From Fulvia fulva (Eukaryota; Ascomycota; Dothideomycetes; Mycosphaerellales; Mycosphaerellaceae), in NCBI RefSeq assembly GCF_020509005.1, contig NC_063016.1:5518001-5582000 (forward strand): a stretch of 64,000 nt of DNA. Direction: 5' to 3'. Below, piece after piece: positions 45,220 through 56,400 of the stretch (the first letter of the stretch is position 1; each line of letters opens with the position of its first letter). The translations under genes were made by a program, and so were the position numbers. The notes below the pieces were generated by a model. It was not told the origin of the DNA. It was given only the letters and a program-made list of their open reading frames with translations, and searched no databases.

Positions 45220-45323
45220 GTAGAAGTGGTACAGTTCTTAGTAAAAGTGGCCCGCTCGGTAGTATAGCCCGCTCGGTAGTATAGCCCGCTCGGTAGTATA
45301 GCCCGCTCGGTAGTAAAGCACGT
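45220..45323 (-). repeat. pogo-1 right terminal inverted repeat with four 17-bp units
   Basis: About 104 bp. Units at 45251-45267, 45268-45284, 45285-45301 and 45302-45318; the first three are identical and the outermost reads ...GTAAAG. The two extra units explain the length difference from the left end. Confidence 0.88.
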
Positions 45324-45325
45324 TA

Positions 45326-45709
45326 TTAGTTTTTATAAGATAATTATATCAATAGATAGAATATCTATTTTGAACAAGCTACTAGGACGACTCCGTAAAC
45401 TAAGAGATCCTATAGTAGATAGAATAGACAAACTACGGCAATTCTAATTTTGTAAATAAATACTGTAGTAACTAACGAACGTTCTTCTCTCTCTAATTTC
45501 TCCGCGCAATTGGCCACTTCGCTATTCCCGTAGTCGACTTAGTTGAGCCGTTCTTTCGGGCAAGTTTGCTCTCGCCTTAGCGTGGTTCGCTCGACGAGTA
45601 CTTCCGTATAATGAATTGACACTTGTTCCGCGACTCGTCCCGTAACATCGAGGGGGGTACGCACGGTACGATGTTAAGCTTGGATTCCGATCCAAGCATC
45701 TTGGAGATC
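45326..45709. other. Unmutated spacer downstream of the secreted-protein gene
   Basis: 384 bases with ordinary CA/TG content and no supported gene; the 3' UTR of the gene at 45710-46207 should lie in its right part. Confidence 0.4.
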
Positions 45710-46207
45710 CTATTGAGAACCACAGTGAACGTTGTCGTTCGAGATGAATCCCCGAGAGTAGTACCCCACGTATATGTCCTTGTCCGCCTCAGATTCATCA
45801 TACCATCTCCTTCCAAGAACTCTCTCGGTATAAGGTTTGACATCGCAATCAAACCATTGTTGCCCATCGAACCACTTCCCATTTCGAACCCTCCATGCAG
45901 TAGCCTGAACGCTACAAATACAAGTCTTGCTCCCGGGACAGTCTGAACAAGGCGCTTCTTGGATCTTTGGAATCGCCGTGGAGAAACCGTCAGCCCCCTG
46001 GCAAGCATCGTTCTTCTTCCACAGATTGAATTGCTGGTAAAGGGAGTCGTAAGAGCAGTAAAAGTTGCAGTTATCGCCCCCAGGTATTCTGAACTGGTGC
46101 ACCCACTTCAAAGCTACGGCCTTGCAGTCGAGGGAGTAAGCTGGCTTAGTTGTGTATGCCAACATAGACAAAAGAAGTAGCCATAGGGTCTTCGCTGACG
46201 ACAACAT
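45710..46207 (-). CDS. Small secreted cysteine-rich protein, effector candidate, family unknown
   Basis: Uninterrupted 165-codon frame, ATG at 46207, stop TAG at 45710. Residues 1-25 form a signal peptide: short charged start, hydrophobic core 'L-W-L-L-L-L-S-M-L-A', likely cut after A-Y-S (23-25). The mature chain of about 140 residues has ten cysteines (28, 47, 51, 69, 87, 90, 96, 98, 121, 162), consistent with up to five disulfides, and many aromatics, including 'W-F-D-G-Q-Q-W-F-D-C'. I do not recognise the family. Size, secretion and cysteine content resemble fungal effectors, but a secreted defence or adhesion protein is equally possible. Codons show no RIP damage although transposons lie about 390 bp downstream (pogo-1) and 190 bp upstream (MITE). 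A TATA box precedes it. Confidence 0.75.
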   Translation of the reverse strand: MLSSAKTLWLLLLSMLAYTTKPAYSLDCKAVALKWVHQFRIPGGDNCNFYCSYDSLYQQFNLWKKNDACQGADGFSTAIPKIQEAPCSDCPGSKTCICSVQATAWRVRNGKWFDGQQWFDCDVKPYTERVLGRRWYDESEADKDIYVGYYSRGFISNDNVHCGSQ

Positions 46208-46288
46208 CGTAGGATGAGAGTCCTCTCGAGTTAATGTATGTATGATCGATGATAGACGCTGGATTGTCCTACGACGGTAGATATCACC

Positions 46289-46300
46289 TTATATATATAG
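46289..46300 (-). promoter_or_regulatory. Putative TATA box of the secreted-protein gene
   Basis: CTATATATATAAG on the minus strand, about 85 bases before the ATG at 46207. It fits a start of transcription roughly 30 bases downstream and a 50-60 base leader. Inference from position only. Confidence 0.45.
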
Positions 46301-46400
46301 TAGCTCGACACTTAGTGTATTGACCAACAAAGTCAGAACTGCCGTTATTTGTCTGTCCTGTCTACTACAGGATGCCTTGTCCGAATGCGGGGTCGCCCTA

Positions 46401-46687
46401 CAGTCCTGGGCATAGTTTTTACAACCCCTGTACTTACGCTAAACCCTTCCGGCTATCCATGTCCATCTTAGAAGGTGTTGCTACCTTCAATCTCACTATC
46501 AAGAATGGGCCAAGCTCACACCTGAGGACATACAACGTATATGCAAGAGTATGCGAGAACGCTGCGAGGCAGTAATAGCCCACAATGGAGGACACACTAG
46601 GTGGTGAGCTACGCCAAGCAGTGGATCCATCCTTCCTAATGAGGAAAGGTGGAAGAATATGGGCTGTAAAAACTATGCCCAGGACTG
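46401..46687. mobile_element. 287-bp MITE with perfect 23-bp inverted ends
   Basis: Ends start CAGTCCTGGGCATAG on both strands and are identical for 23 bases; TA is duplicated at 46399-46400 and 46688-46689. No RIP damage. TA target and CAGT ends point to a Tc1/mariner-type non-autonomous element. It lies upstream of the secreted-protein gene. A 67-codon open frame across its left end is not supported as a gene. Confidence 0.88.
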
Positions 46688-46952
46688 TACATAGTACCTC
46701 ATTTAAAATGGAGATATACTAGCGGTAGGAATTCCTCGAGGCTTCAAGCCCTAGCTACCCGCTCCAGCCCTATTATTTGCCGCTCAATTTGATTAAACTT
46801 CAATCTATAAGTTATCGCATCTCGAAGACCCCCTAGTATCTATATATTCTAGATAGAACTGGCTTAAGGGCGTGTCTATAGGGTAGGCTATAGACTCTAG
46901 GAGGTTGCTATAGATATATAGTATAGTTATAGAATATACTACGCGTGTCGGA

Positions 46953-48228
46953 ATGGCGACGACGGCGACGGTAAGAGACAGAGAACGAGGAGGAGATGAA
47001 TGGGGCATGCTTTGTAGAAAGGCAGAGGAGATGGTAATGGCAGAAGAGGGACAATTCCCAGAAAAAGCACTAAAAGGGGTAATAAGTGAGCTCCTCGGGG
47101 GACTGAAAGCACTCAAACAACAAACAGGAACTACGATTAATAGAGCAATCGAAGCGACAAGAAACACCTTCCAGAAAGACCTAAGGCAGGCCCAAGGCCT
47201 AAAGACATATGCTACAGCAGCAACGAGCCCCCCACTAGCCCCTAAAGCACGGTAGTCCGCATACACATCACAGACCAGTAGGAGAAGGAAGAGGTAGGCA
47301 AGATGACAGGAAGGGAGATAGTAGAAAAGCTTGGGATGAAGGAGGTAGTAGGAGCAAAGGCAGACAATAGAGGGGTAAGACTGTTTATAGCCCACACACA
47401 GGACAAGAAGACCTAGAGATGAACAAGGAATGGACACTAAAGATTGGCAAGACAGCAAAGGTCTCCCATCAGCAATACATAGTCATTGCACATGGAGTCC
47501 TAAGATCCTTCAACATACAAGCAGACATGCCAAGCCTTTAGAGACAGAACTAAGCAACAGTCCCAGGACTACAGATCACAAAAGTGGCATAGGTCAGGAA
47601 GAAGATTGAAGAGACTAAGAAGGCCTCATCTCTCATCTTATAGGTAGGAACTGCAGCCCAGGCAAACAAGGTTCTAGACCAAGGACTATTCTGGGACTAC
47701 GAGAGATTTGAAGCAGAGATACATCAGAGTAACCACAGAGTCCTCCAATGTTCTAAGTGTCAACAGTATGGCCATATTGCCCCAAAGTGTAACAGACCTA
47801 CACCAGTCTGCTCCTACTGTGCTAGTGATCACGTAACCCAGGAGTGCCAGAAGAAGAAGGAAGACACGAGATGTGCAGCTTGCGGAAGGAAACATCTAGC
47901 ATGGTCAAACCAATGTCCAGCTAGACTTGCAGCCTAGTGGAAGGCGAGGGAAGCAAGAGTAACAACTCCTGCAAGATTCTTAGTGGGGGAAAAAGACTAG
48001 CCAGCAAGGACCTTTCACCCAAACAAGAGACCAAGGCCGCAAGATGAGCTAATACCTGCAATAGGGAGGCCAACACACCTATTCAGAGCAGGACAAAGCA
48101 ATGGACAGATGAAGATACACCAGATAATAGGGAGCCAGCGGGAGGAGTCGGAACAAATAGAGTAACAAGGCCAGGAGAACCAGCCCTACAACCAACCACA
48201 TGACCAGCCAGACACACCTATGTCCTAA
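46953..48228 (+). pseudogene. LINE B3 ORF1 (zinc-knuckle protein)
   Basis: ATG at 46953, 100 open codons, then TAG. At least two frame changes follow (the frame near 47303 and that from 47419 differ). The C-terminal half carries three knuckles: 'C-S-K-C-Q-Q-Y-G-H-I-A-P-K-C' near 47755, 'C-S-Y-C-A-S-D-H-V-T-Q-E-C' near 47812, and 'C-A-A-C-G-R-K-H-L-A-W' near 47875. The stop TAA at 48226-48228 overlaps the ORF2 ATG. The protein would package LINE RNA. Broken here by stops and shifts. Confidence 0.85.
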
Positions 48229-51200
48229 TGCCTCACACCAACAAGCTAACCATCATTCAGTACAATGTCAATAAAAGCAAGGACAAGGTCCAGAGGAGCT
48301 TCCTGTAAGCCCTGGACCCAGAGGTACACCACATTGTGGCAATACAAGAACCATGGATCAGCCCACATACTAGAATCCCCTCAACAGTGAAGAGCCCAGA
48401 GTTTCACTCAGTGGTCAACAGAACAGAGGGAGTCCCAAGGTCCTGCATCTACATCAGCAAGAAGGTGTCAACTGAGGACTGGCAAGCCTTGCCAAGGGCT
48501 GACAGGGACATTACCATAATACAACTAACGACATCACATGGCCAGATCCTGGTCCATAGTGTGTATAACCCACCCCCAGAGTCTAGGAGTAGCACACAGC
48601 ATACACATTGGAAAGACTTCCAGAGGCAATAAGTCAACAAGCCCAGAATATAGTGGTTGGGGACTTCAACCTCTATCACCCAACATAGGGATCAGACTTC
48701 TCCCCAGCACACCACTTCCTAGCAGGCAGGCTTATTAGCCAGATGGAGACAGCCCAGCTAGGCCTAGTCACACCAAAGGGAACAGAAACATGGGCAAGAA
48801 ACAACAGCTCTAGCACACTAGACCTGTGTTTTATGTCCCATGCCCTGACACAGAACGTGGAGAGTTGCAAAGTAAGCAGCCACCTTGAGTCCTCATCGGA
48901 TCACCTCCCAATCCAGACGGACATCCAGCTCACGGTTGAGGAAGAAAGGGAGCCAGAAGAGAAGCTCAACTGGAAAAAGGCCGACTAGTCACTAGTGCAG
49001 GAACAGCTAGAGGGTGAACTTGAATGGGTGAACATAGACAACTTGTACACAACAGAGGGGATTGACCAGGCTGCCACACAACTGGCGCCAGCTATAGAGA
49101 GAGCAGCCCAAGCCCACATACCTAAGAAGAGGTGGTCACTATACCAGAAGACATACTGGACACATGAATGCACAACTAAGGTCAAGGACGCAAGAAGGGC
49201 AAGGAGAAGATGGGAGCAACAACGTACCCAGGCCAATTGGGAGACCTATAACAATGCCTGCCAAGCCAAGAAAGCACAGATTAGCAGGGACAAACAGCAA
49301 GAATGGAGGTCTACTATTGGGATGATCACAGAACATCCAGAACAAATCTGGAGGCTAGCTAAGTGGGCAAGGAAGCCCGAAGATGAGAAGAACTCCCTAC
49401 CCCAGTTTCCCCCAATACAAGACCAGAGAGGACAGGTGCAAACCACTCTTAAGGGGAAGGCAGAGGCATTTACAAGCCATTTCTTTGGGACCTAGGTGGG
49501 GGCAGACCTCAGCAACATCCCAGGAGCTCACATCCCACAACCAAGAGAGGCTAGCTGGCATGTAGATGCTAAGGAGATTGAGGGAGTCATTAAGAAACTC
49601 GAGGAAAACAAGGCCCTAGGCCCGGACAAGATCCCCAACTGCTACCTGAAGGCATGTAGAGACCCTATCACCCCAGTACTGGCACCAATCTTCACCCAAT
49701 GTATGGCACAAGGCTATTGCCTAGGGATCTTCAAACAATCTCTCACATATGTCCTAAGGAAACCCCAGAAAGAGGACTACACCAAACTAAAGTCATATAG
49801 GCCAATTGCATTGCTGAACACAATAGGAAAGCTCCTTGAAAAGATCATTGCTCAGAGGCTTATAGAGATTGTGGAGGAACATAACCTCCTCCTAGCAACA
49901 CAGATAGGGGGCAGGAGAAAGAGATCCACCCTTATAGCAGTAGAGCTAATTACAGAACAGATAAGACACATCTAGCACTATGGCAACAATAGAGTAGCAT
50001 CACTGCTCTCACTTGACATATCAGGAGCCTTCGACAATGTCTCCTACACTAGGCTCATCCACATCCTAAAACAGAAGGCTATTCTAACATAGATCGTCAC
50101 ATTTGTGCAATCATTCCTCCAAAACAGAACATCCCAAATCCTCCTTAGAACCTACAAGGCCCCATAGACACTAATAGCACGCACAGGGATCCCACAAGGA
50201 TCCACACTCTCACCAATCCTCTTCCTCCTCTTTGTAGGAGACCTAAGGCCACTCCTGGAGACAACACACACTACAGCATCAGGATTTGTAGATGACACAA
50301 ACATCCTAGCATAGTCAGACTCTATAGAACACAACTGCAACCTCCTCGAGGAAAGACATAAACAGTGCGAGAAATGGGCCAGGGAACACGGGGCAAAATT
50401 TGCACTAGACAAGTACTAGCTTATCCACTTCAGCAGGGCAAAGACAAAACACAATTTGCAGGCAACAGTACAGATCTAGGGCTTTGAAACTCACCCTACA
50501 CAGGAACTCAGGGTCCTAGGGATATGGCTGGACCCAAAGCTTAGCTGGGGTCCACAGGTGAAGAAGGCTTAGGCAAGAGCAGACACAAACAGACAGTCTA
50601 TAGAAAGGCTTACAGCCTCCACATAGGGCGCAACCTTCTCTAAGGCAAGGATCATGTACAAGGCTATTGTCAAACCTGCAATGATGTATAGAGTAGCAGT
50701 CTGGGCAGCAGCAAAGCACACCCTAAAGAGGATTAAGGAACCCCTTAACAGAGCCCAAGCAGCCTGCCTGAAGAGAGTACTTGGGGCCTACAAGTCAACT
50801 CCCTACAAGACATTGGAAATGGAGTCAGGAACTGCTCCTATCAAAGAATACCTCCAAGGCCTAAGGAGCCAATATGCAGGCAGGACATCTGTATACTAAG
50901 TACAGGGAGCCATCTAAGCAGCCACACTGAAGATCAGAACCCAATGTACAAGGAAGAGGAGACCTAACAGGCCACACATGATCCCACAAAAGGAAAGAGA
51001 CCTTGCAACATTTCAAGAGATCACGGCAGCCCTTGAACAAGGGGAGGCCCACAGAGGCCAAGCCAGCTCAAGAGACAAAGACAAGAAGAAACAAAGCCAA
51101 GCTGAGCAAATTGCAGGATACCTCTAGGAAAAGAACTGGAGCTAATAGCACGTAAGACTAGGGGCCCCACTAGCAGCACGAACATTTAGAAGGTACAACT

Positions 51201-51637
51201 ACCACATCTACAAGGACCTGAAGAGGGCAGAAGCAAGTATAGCCATCCAGATCCGTTCTAAGCACATTGGGCTTAGGGCATACTTGCATCAAAGAAGAGT
51301 CCCAGGACATGAATCCAAGAGCTGCCTATGTGGCTACCTGTCCTAGAACCCGGAGCACATGGTCCTAGTCTACAAGGAGTGGGTCAGAGGGAGGAGTCTA
51401 TAGAGAGCAAAGGCAAGAGATAGGCAGTACCAAGCCATTATCAAGAACAAACGAGACATATAAAGGGTAACAAGGTGGATCCTGTCGGAGAACTACCTTG
51501 AATAGTTCTCTCTTACAGTGGAAATAGAGAGATGGATTGAGAAGAGGGAGGAAGAGAGAAAGGAGGAGGAGATAAGGAGGAGGATAGAGGAACAGGGAAT
51601 GAAGAGGAGGACAGAGCTAGGGCCGCGGGCAAGGTAG
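48228..51637 (+). pseudogene. LINE B3 ORF2 (APE endonuclease, reverse transcriptase, C-terminal knuckle)
   Basis: Starts 'M-P-H-T-N-K-L-T-I-I-Q-Y-N-V-N'. Endonuclease: 'I-Q-E-P-W' near 48345, 'V-G-D-F-N-L-Y-H-P' near 48657, 'S-S-D-H-L-P-I' near 48895. One frameshift lies between 48632 and 48743. Reverse transcriptase: 'K-A-L-G-P-D-K-I-P' near 49610, 'S-Y-R-P-I-A-L-L' near 49795, 'G-I-P-Q-G-S-T-L-S-P' near 50188, catalytic 'F-V-D-D-T-N-I-L-A' near 50287. C-terminal 'C-L-C-G ... E-H-M-V-L' near 51328. About twenty TAG stops replace W or Q. The long open pieces at 48995-49495, 49496-49975 and 50654-50899 share one frame. Confidence 0.9.
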
Positions 51638-51851
51638 TCATAGGGTAACAACTATGACACTAGCGTACCCTAAAGAGAGGAAAACGGGAAGAACAAGAGA
51701 AGGACAAATCTAAGGAGAGGAAGAGGAGGTTTTCACCCGTTACTCGGGTTTCCTACCTACATAAAGATACTCTATAGCGAGAGACCTGTATAGGCTAAGA
51801 GGCACTAAAACAGGCAAATGAATAATCTATCTATATATATATTCTAGATAG

Positions 51852-52825
51852 TTAGATATACCCCTATCAGCTTTCTACATACTTTAGTAGATTGCTCGAA
51901 ACATTACTAAATACGGCGCATTCGACGGCGCGTATTAAGAGCAACTTAGGAACGTATAAAGCAACTGTCCGCACCGGATACCTATCGAGATACACAGCTC
52001 TAAAGCTGGCCTATTATAACGTTCTTATCCGAACATACCGCCGGCTTGGCGCTTAGCTTTATATTTAGAGTTTTCTTAGGTAGCTTTTCTATATCTTAGA
52101 TTCACACTCGCTAAGGTTCTTATATCTAGTAGCTTCCCTTCCTTTTAGCCTTTCTATCAGGTTGAATTAGTCTATAAGTGAATCTCCTAAGCTATAAGTC
52201 TCTAACTTACGGCTTAGTCGGACCTTAGTACTAAAGCTAAGCGAGGTAACCTTACTAACCTTATCTTAGCTCCTACAAACGGGGCGGGCTACTTAAACCT
52301 TTAGTATAGAGGACACTAACTAACACCCTAATTAAGGCGGTTATTACCTACCGGATTGGTAAGGTTTTGCTACTTATCTAGTCGGAGAGGGCCTAGCCTA
52401 TAGTCGCGCCCTAGGCAATAACTACGCGGCTTAGCCTACTAGCCTAAACGACACCTTTAGGGCCACTTAGGCTATACCCCTAGCTACTCGGTCGTACCGC
52501 CGCCCTAACCGCGATAGCGACGCGGAGATAGATAGGGCGGACTACCTAGACGAAGATGACTTCGGCCTATATAACGAGCTAGCTAGTAGAGGTAAGGCGC
52601 CTAGGATAGGGGATCCCCCTGTTCTAAAGTCTAACGCTTAGAACAACGAGTACCTTAACTAGATATCGTCTATTAGAGCCTAGATTAGCCTAAATAAGAA
52701 ATGGATTATTAAACGACGCCTTTCCGACCTAGAGAAACTAGAGCTCGTTAGTAGCTTCGTCGGTAGCGACTTTAACTAGTTATAGTTTAAAGCTATCGAA
52801 GAAACGCGCCTAAAACCCCCTTATC
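51852..52825 (+). pseudogene. Gypsy-3 Gag remnant
   Basis: The plus-strand frame from about 52220 reads as a retroelement Gag with TAG stops, e.g. 'L-S-D-L-E-K-L-E-L-V-S-S-F-V-G-S-D-F' near 52717. It ends abruptly at the LTR of Gypsy-2 and is probably the 5' part of the element whose zinc knuckle and Pol begin at 59288. The stretch 51852-52200 has no identified frame; no LTR was found for this family. Confidence 0.5.
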
Positions 52826-53344
52826 TATTAGGGCGAGAGCCTGGCCTATAAGATACAAGAATAAAAGCGAGAATACAGGTGCGAAGTGCAGATATAAAGG
52901 GTATAGTATGATTGCTACACAAAACGAAAGACGAAGAAAGTAAGAGAGGCCTAGGGAAGGCTAGATATTTATACGCGACCCTCGCGAGTACGTGTCCCCG
53001 TATTAACAGGGCTAACCCGTACGAAGCCGCGCTTAGTAGCTTTGCTCAAAACCTTAGTCTAACCTGCCCTACGTTCCGAGTCTTCTACGTGCTTCTTCTA
53101 GGGTCTAGCGTAGTCGCGGGTGCTCGCGGGAGTGCCGTGAGTCATATAGTCACGAGCCGAAGTGAATCTATCAAGGTTTAGTAGAGGGGTGAATTTGGAG
53201 GGCTAGGTCCCGTAGTGAATATTACGGGGTATATGATTCTTAGCGCTTATACACTAAGCTAGACTATCACTTCTTAACGACTTCTAAGCACTCTAAGGCT
53301 CTTCTGTCCCTACCTTCTGTACACTCTATAGGGAGACTATAACA
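52826..53344 (-). repeat. Gypsy-2 3' LTR
   Basis: 519 bp; ends in the plus-strand sequence CTATAACA next to the polypurine complement GTAGCCCCCCT at 53345. Same family as 10726-11244. Confidence 0.9.
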
Positions 53345-53449
53345 GTAGCCCCCCTAAACAAAGCTAAGTTCCTACGAAGCCGTAGTAGTTCTACATATCG
53401 AGGATGTTCAGCTTTAGTACTAGGCCTAGGCCTAATGTTATAGTCGATA

Positions 53450-56400
53450 TACTATTAGTAAGCCCCGTCGAAGAGCTTAGATTCGAAGAGCCTACCGATG
53501 TTGACTTCTAGGCCGTCTACGCGGGCGTAGTATTCTTCGATTTCTTAACGATTAAAGATGATATGTTAGGTAGGTTCCTATAAGGTATCCTACTTAGGGC
53601 AACCTTGCTATTCGACTTTACACTTGATCGGCGGTAGTCCTTTAACGTCGTTAGGCTCTACGCGGATTCCCCGGATCTTACGGACGGTATAGTCGTTAGA
53701 AGGTAGGTTAATAGGCTCGTCGACTTCTACTTGATCGGGAGGACCTAGTATGTCTTAGTTTTGGTTCGGGAATAGGTCCTTAGCCGACGGCCGAAGGCGT
53801 ACGGGATAGAAGACGTCGTAGATCTTTATATTCGTAGGAAGAGCTAGACGGTAGGCGTATAAACTAATACGCTCGGTGATCTCAAAAGGACCTAGGTTCT
53901 TCTAGCTCAGCTTCTTAGAGGGGCGGTCCGTCTTAATGTTCTTAGAGTTAAGGTAGACTATATCGCCTACTTAGTAGTCGGAAGCTAGCTAGCGACGACG
54001 ATTAGCTTAATCCTCGTAGATTGCTTATACGTACATTATCTCGTCGTGGACTTCTTTATAGATCTATAAGAGTATAGTAGCGAACTCGTCTACTATTTGC
54101 TCGTTTACGTCTTCGGTAGGCGGGAGAGGCTCTTCTAGTTCTATACCTATACGAGGGTAGTAACCTCTCGTAGTATAGAAGGGAGAGTAGCTAGTAGTCT
54201 CCGAGTCCTAGTTACGAGTAGCGAACTCTACCGTAGGGATATACTAAGGCCAATCCTTTTAGTAGTAGTCGACGAAGTAACGAAGGACCTACTCGAGGAT
54301 AGCGTTTGTAATTTCGGTCTAGCCGTCGGTCTGTAGCTAAAAACTAGTCGAGAGGTTATGCTTGATACCTAGGATAGTATATAGACGTTTCTAGAAGTAC
54401 GAGATGAACTAGGTGCCCCTATTAGAGGTGATACTATCCGGGAGGCCTTAAAAGCGCTAGACGAATTCGTAGAATAAGCGAGTAGTCTCCTTTACGGTTA
54501 TACTCTAGTACGGGATTATATACCGGTCCTTAGAGTGCCGGTCTACGATTACTAGAAGGGCCTTTACTTTCACGCCGCTAAAGGTCTTACCGTAAGGAAG
54601 ATCGGTGATAAAGTCTATCGTAATGTGCTTCTACGGACGATTAGGAGCCGGGAGAGGGTACAAGAGACCGTAGGGGCGGTAGCGGTTAGCTTTAGCTCTT
54701 CGGTAAGTAGCGTAGTTTAGCACGTAGCGGCGGACGTCCTTCTAGGAATACGGCCACTAGTAATACCTAGCGAGGAGCTTATAGGTCTTAGCTACGCCTA
54801 GGTGACCCCTAGAGGCGGAGTCGTAGACGATTTAAAGAATCTTAGCTCGGATATTAGAGCCTTCGGGCTACGGTACGTAAAGCTTCTTACGGAAGTAGAC
54901 GACACCTTCCTAGAGCTCGTACTCGGATAGCGAGAAGCCCGGGAATGTCCTCGCGCCAGATTTAAGGGCCTGAACTAACTCTTAGGCGTCTAGGTCGGTA
55001 TCGTACGCTATTCGTACTCGTACTATAATGCCTTCGGGCTGCTCCTTATTATTAAACCCCTTAAAGTCTAATTCGGATAAGCCGTCGGTCGTTACTAAGC
55101 CCTCTTTATCGTCGTTCAAGTCCTTAGCGTCCGAGGCGTATTCTTTAGGCTCGGATTTATCGTCACTCTCGTTAAGGTAGGTAGGAGCGAGCACGAGAGT
55201 AGTAAAGGAAGCGGCGAGCGTAGGCTAGCCGTTCGATAGGTACTCTTAAAGCTCGGAAGAGAGGTTGTGCTCTTTAATGGCTTGTTGCTCTACGATTTGC
55301 TAGCCCCCTCTTCGATTAACTAGAGAGTCACTAGGGCGGCGGGTAAGGGCGTCGGCTATCGAGTTGGCCTTACCGGGCGTGTACGAGATCACAAAGTTGA
55401 ACCGGGAGAGGAACTCGCTCTAGCGGGCCTAGCGACGATTAAGCAGCTTGCTCTTTATAAAGTAGACGAGGTTCTTATGGTCGGAGCTTACTTAGACGGG
55501 CATAGTAGAGCCTTCGAGCTCGGGGCGCTACTCTTTAAAAGCTTTGACGATAGCGAGAAGCTCCTTATCGTAGATCTCGTAGTTATACTCCGTGGCGGTC
55601 ATCTTCTTAGAGAGGAAGGCGATAGGTAACTAGGGGGATTTAGGCGAGCGGCGTTATAGCAGGACACCGCCTACTACGCCGTCGGATACGTCGGTCTGTA
55701 TACGGGTCTCTAGTTCGAAATCGAAGTGCTATAGAAGCGGGTTCTTAATAAACTTCGCTTTAAGTAAGTTAAAAGCCTCCTAGTATTCGTCGGTCTAGGC
55801 AAACTTCTCACCTCTACGCGTAAGCTTCGTTAAAGGGCGTACTACGCCCGAGAATACGTAGATAAAGCGGCGGTAGAAGTTAGTAAAGCCTAGGAAACCC
55901 TAGACCTCCTTAACGTTCGTAGGAGTATCCTATTCGACGATAGCGTTAATCTTCTCGTAGTCTATCTTAATGCCGTCTACGGTGATAATTAAACTAAGGA
56001 ACTTGACTTCGGTCTTCTCAAACTCGTACTTGTCGATGTCGAGCTACAAGCCGGCGTCTACGAGCTTCTAAAGGACCTTATAGACGTGCTCGCGGTGCTC
56101 CTCCTTAGTCTCGCTATAGACTAGGATGTCGTCGATATAGGCAGTATAGAACTGATCGAGGAACTCTTAAAGGATGTCGTTAATAAAGTTCTAGAAGGTA
56201 CTAGGCCCGTTATAAACGCCGAAGGGTATAACGAGCGACTTGAATAGCCCGTAGCGAGTACGGAAGGCTATAAGATACTCGTATCCTTCTACTATTCGTA
56301 ACTTGTTAAACGTAGCGATAACATCGAGCTTAGTAAAGTACTTGGCCTTAGAGAGGCGCTCGAGCGTCTCCTAAATCAACGGTATTAGGTAGCGGTTCTT

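Larger units (their letters stand above)
44157..45323 (-). mobile_element. Internally deleted Fot1/pogo-like transposon (pogo-1)
   Basis: 1167 bp, ends ACGTGCTTTACTAC and its exact inverse, with TA duplicated at 44155-44156 and 45324-45325. The terminal repeats are asymmetric: two 17-bp units at the left (44162-44195), four at the right (45251-45318, unit CCCGCTCGGTAGTATAG), followed on both sides by a shared inner segment GTAGAAGT...AGTTCTTAGTA. An autonomous Fot1/pogo element would be about 1.8-2 kb; the central DDE region is missing. Confidence 0.9.
46857..51835 (+). mobile_element. LINE family B, copy B3 (full length, lightly mutated)
   Basis: 4979 bp between a perfect 16-bp target duplication TATATATTCTAGATAG (46841-46856 and 51836-51851). 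Two ORFs: ORF1 with three zinc knuckles and ORF2 with APE endonuclease and reverse transcriptase. CA/TG content is near normal, but scattered TAG stops at W and Q codons and some frameshifts show early RIP and decay. It belongs to a subfamily distinct from B1/B2. Confidence 0.92.

Noticed and set aside
45251..45318. Possible short CRISPR-like or satellite array of 17-bp units
   Set aside because: Units are directly adjacent without spacers and lie inside a transposon terminus; the genome is eukaryotic.
45577..46008. 143-codon minus-strand frame overlapping the secreted-protein gene
   Set aside because: It has no signal peptide and overlaps the better-supported 165-codon frame, which has the cysteine pattern and upstream TATA box.
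46372..46575. 67-codon open frame across the 287-bp MITE
   Set aside because: It crosses the MITE border, has no family resemblance, and would be a chance frame.
46805..47458. 217-codon minus-strand open frame rich in hydrophobic residues
   Set aside because: Antisense to the 5' end and ORF1 of LINE B3, whose sense frame has a clear family match; the hydrophobic look comes from reversed Lys/Glu-rich codons.
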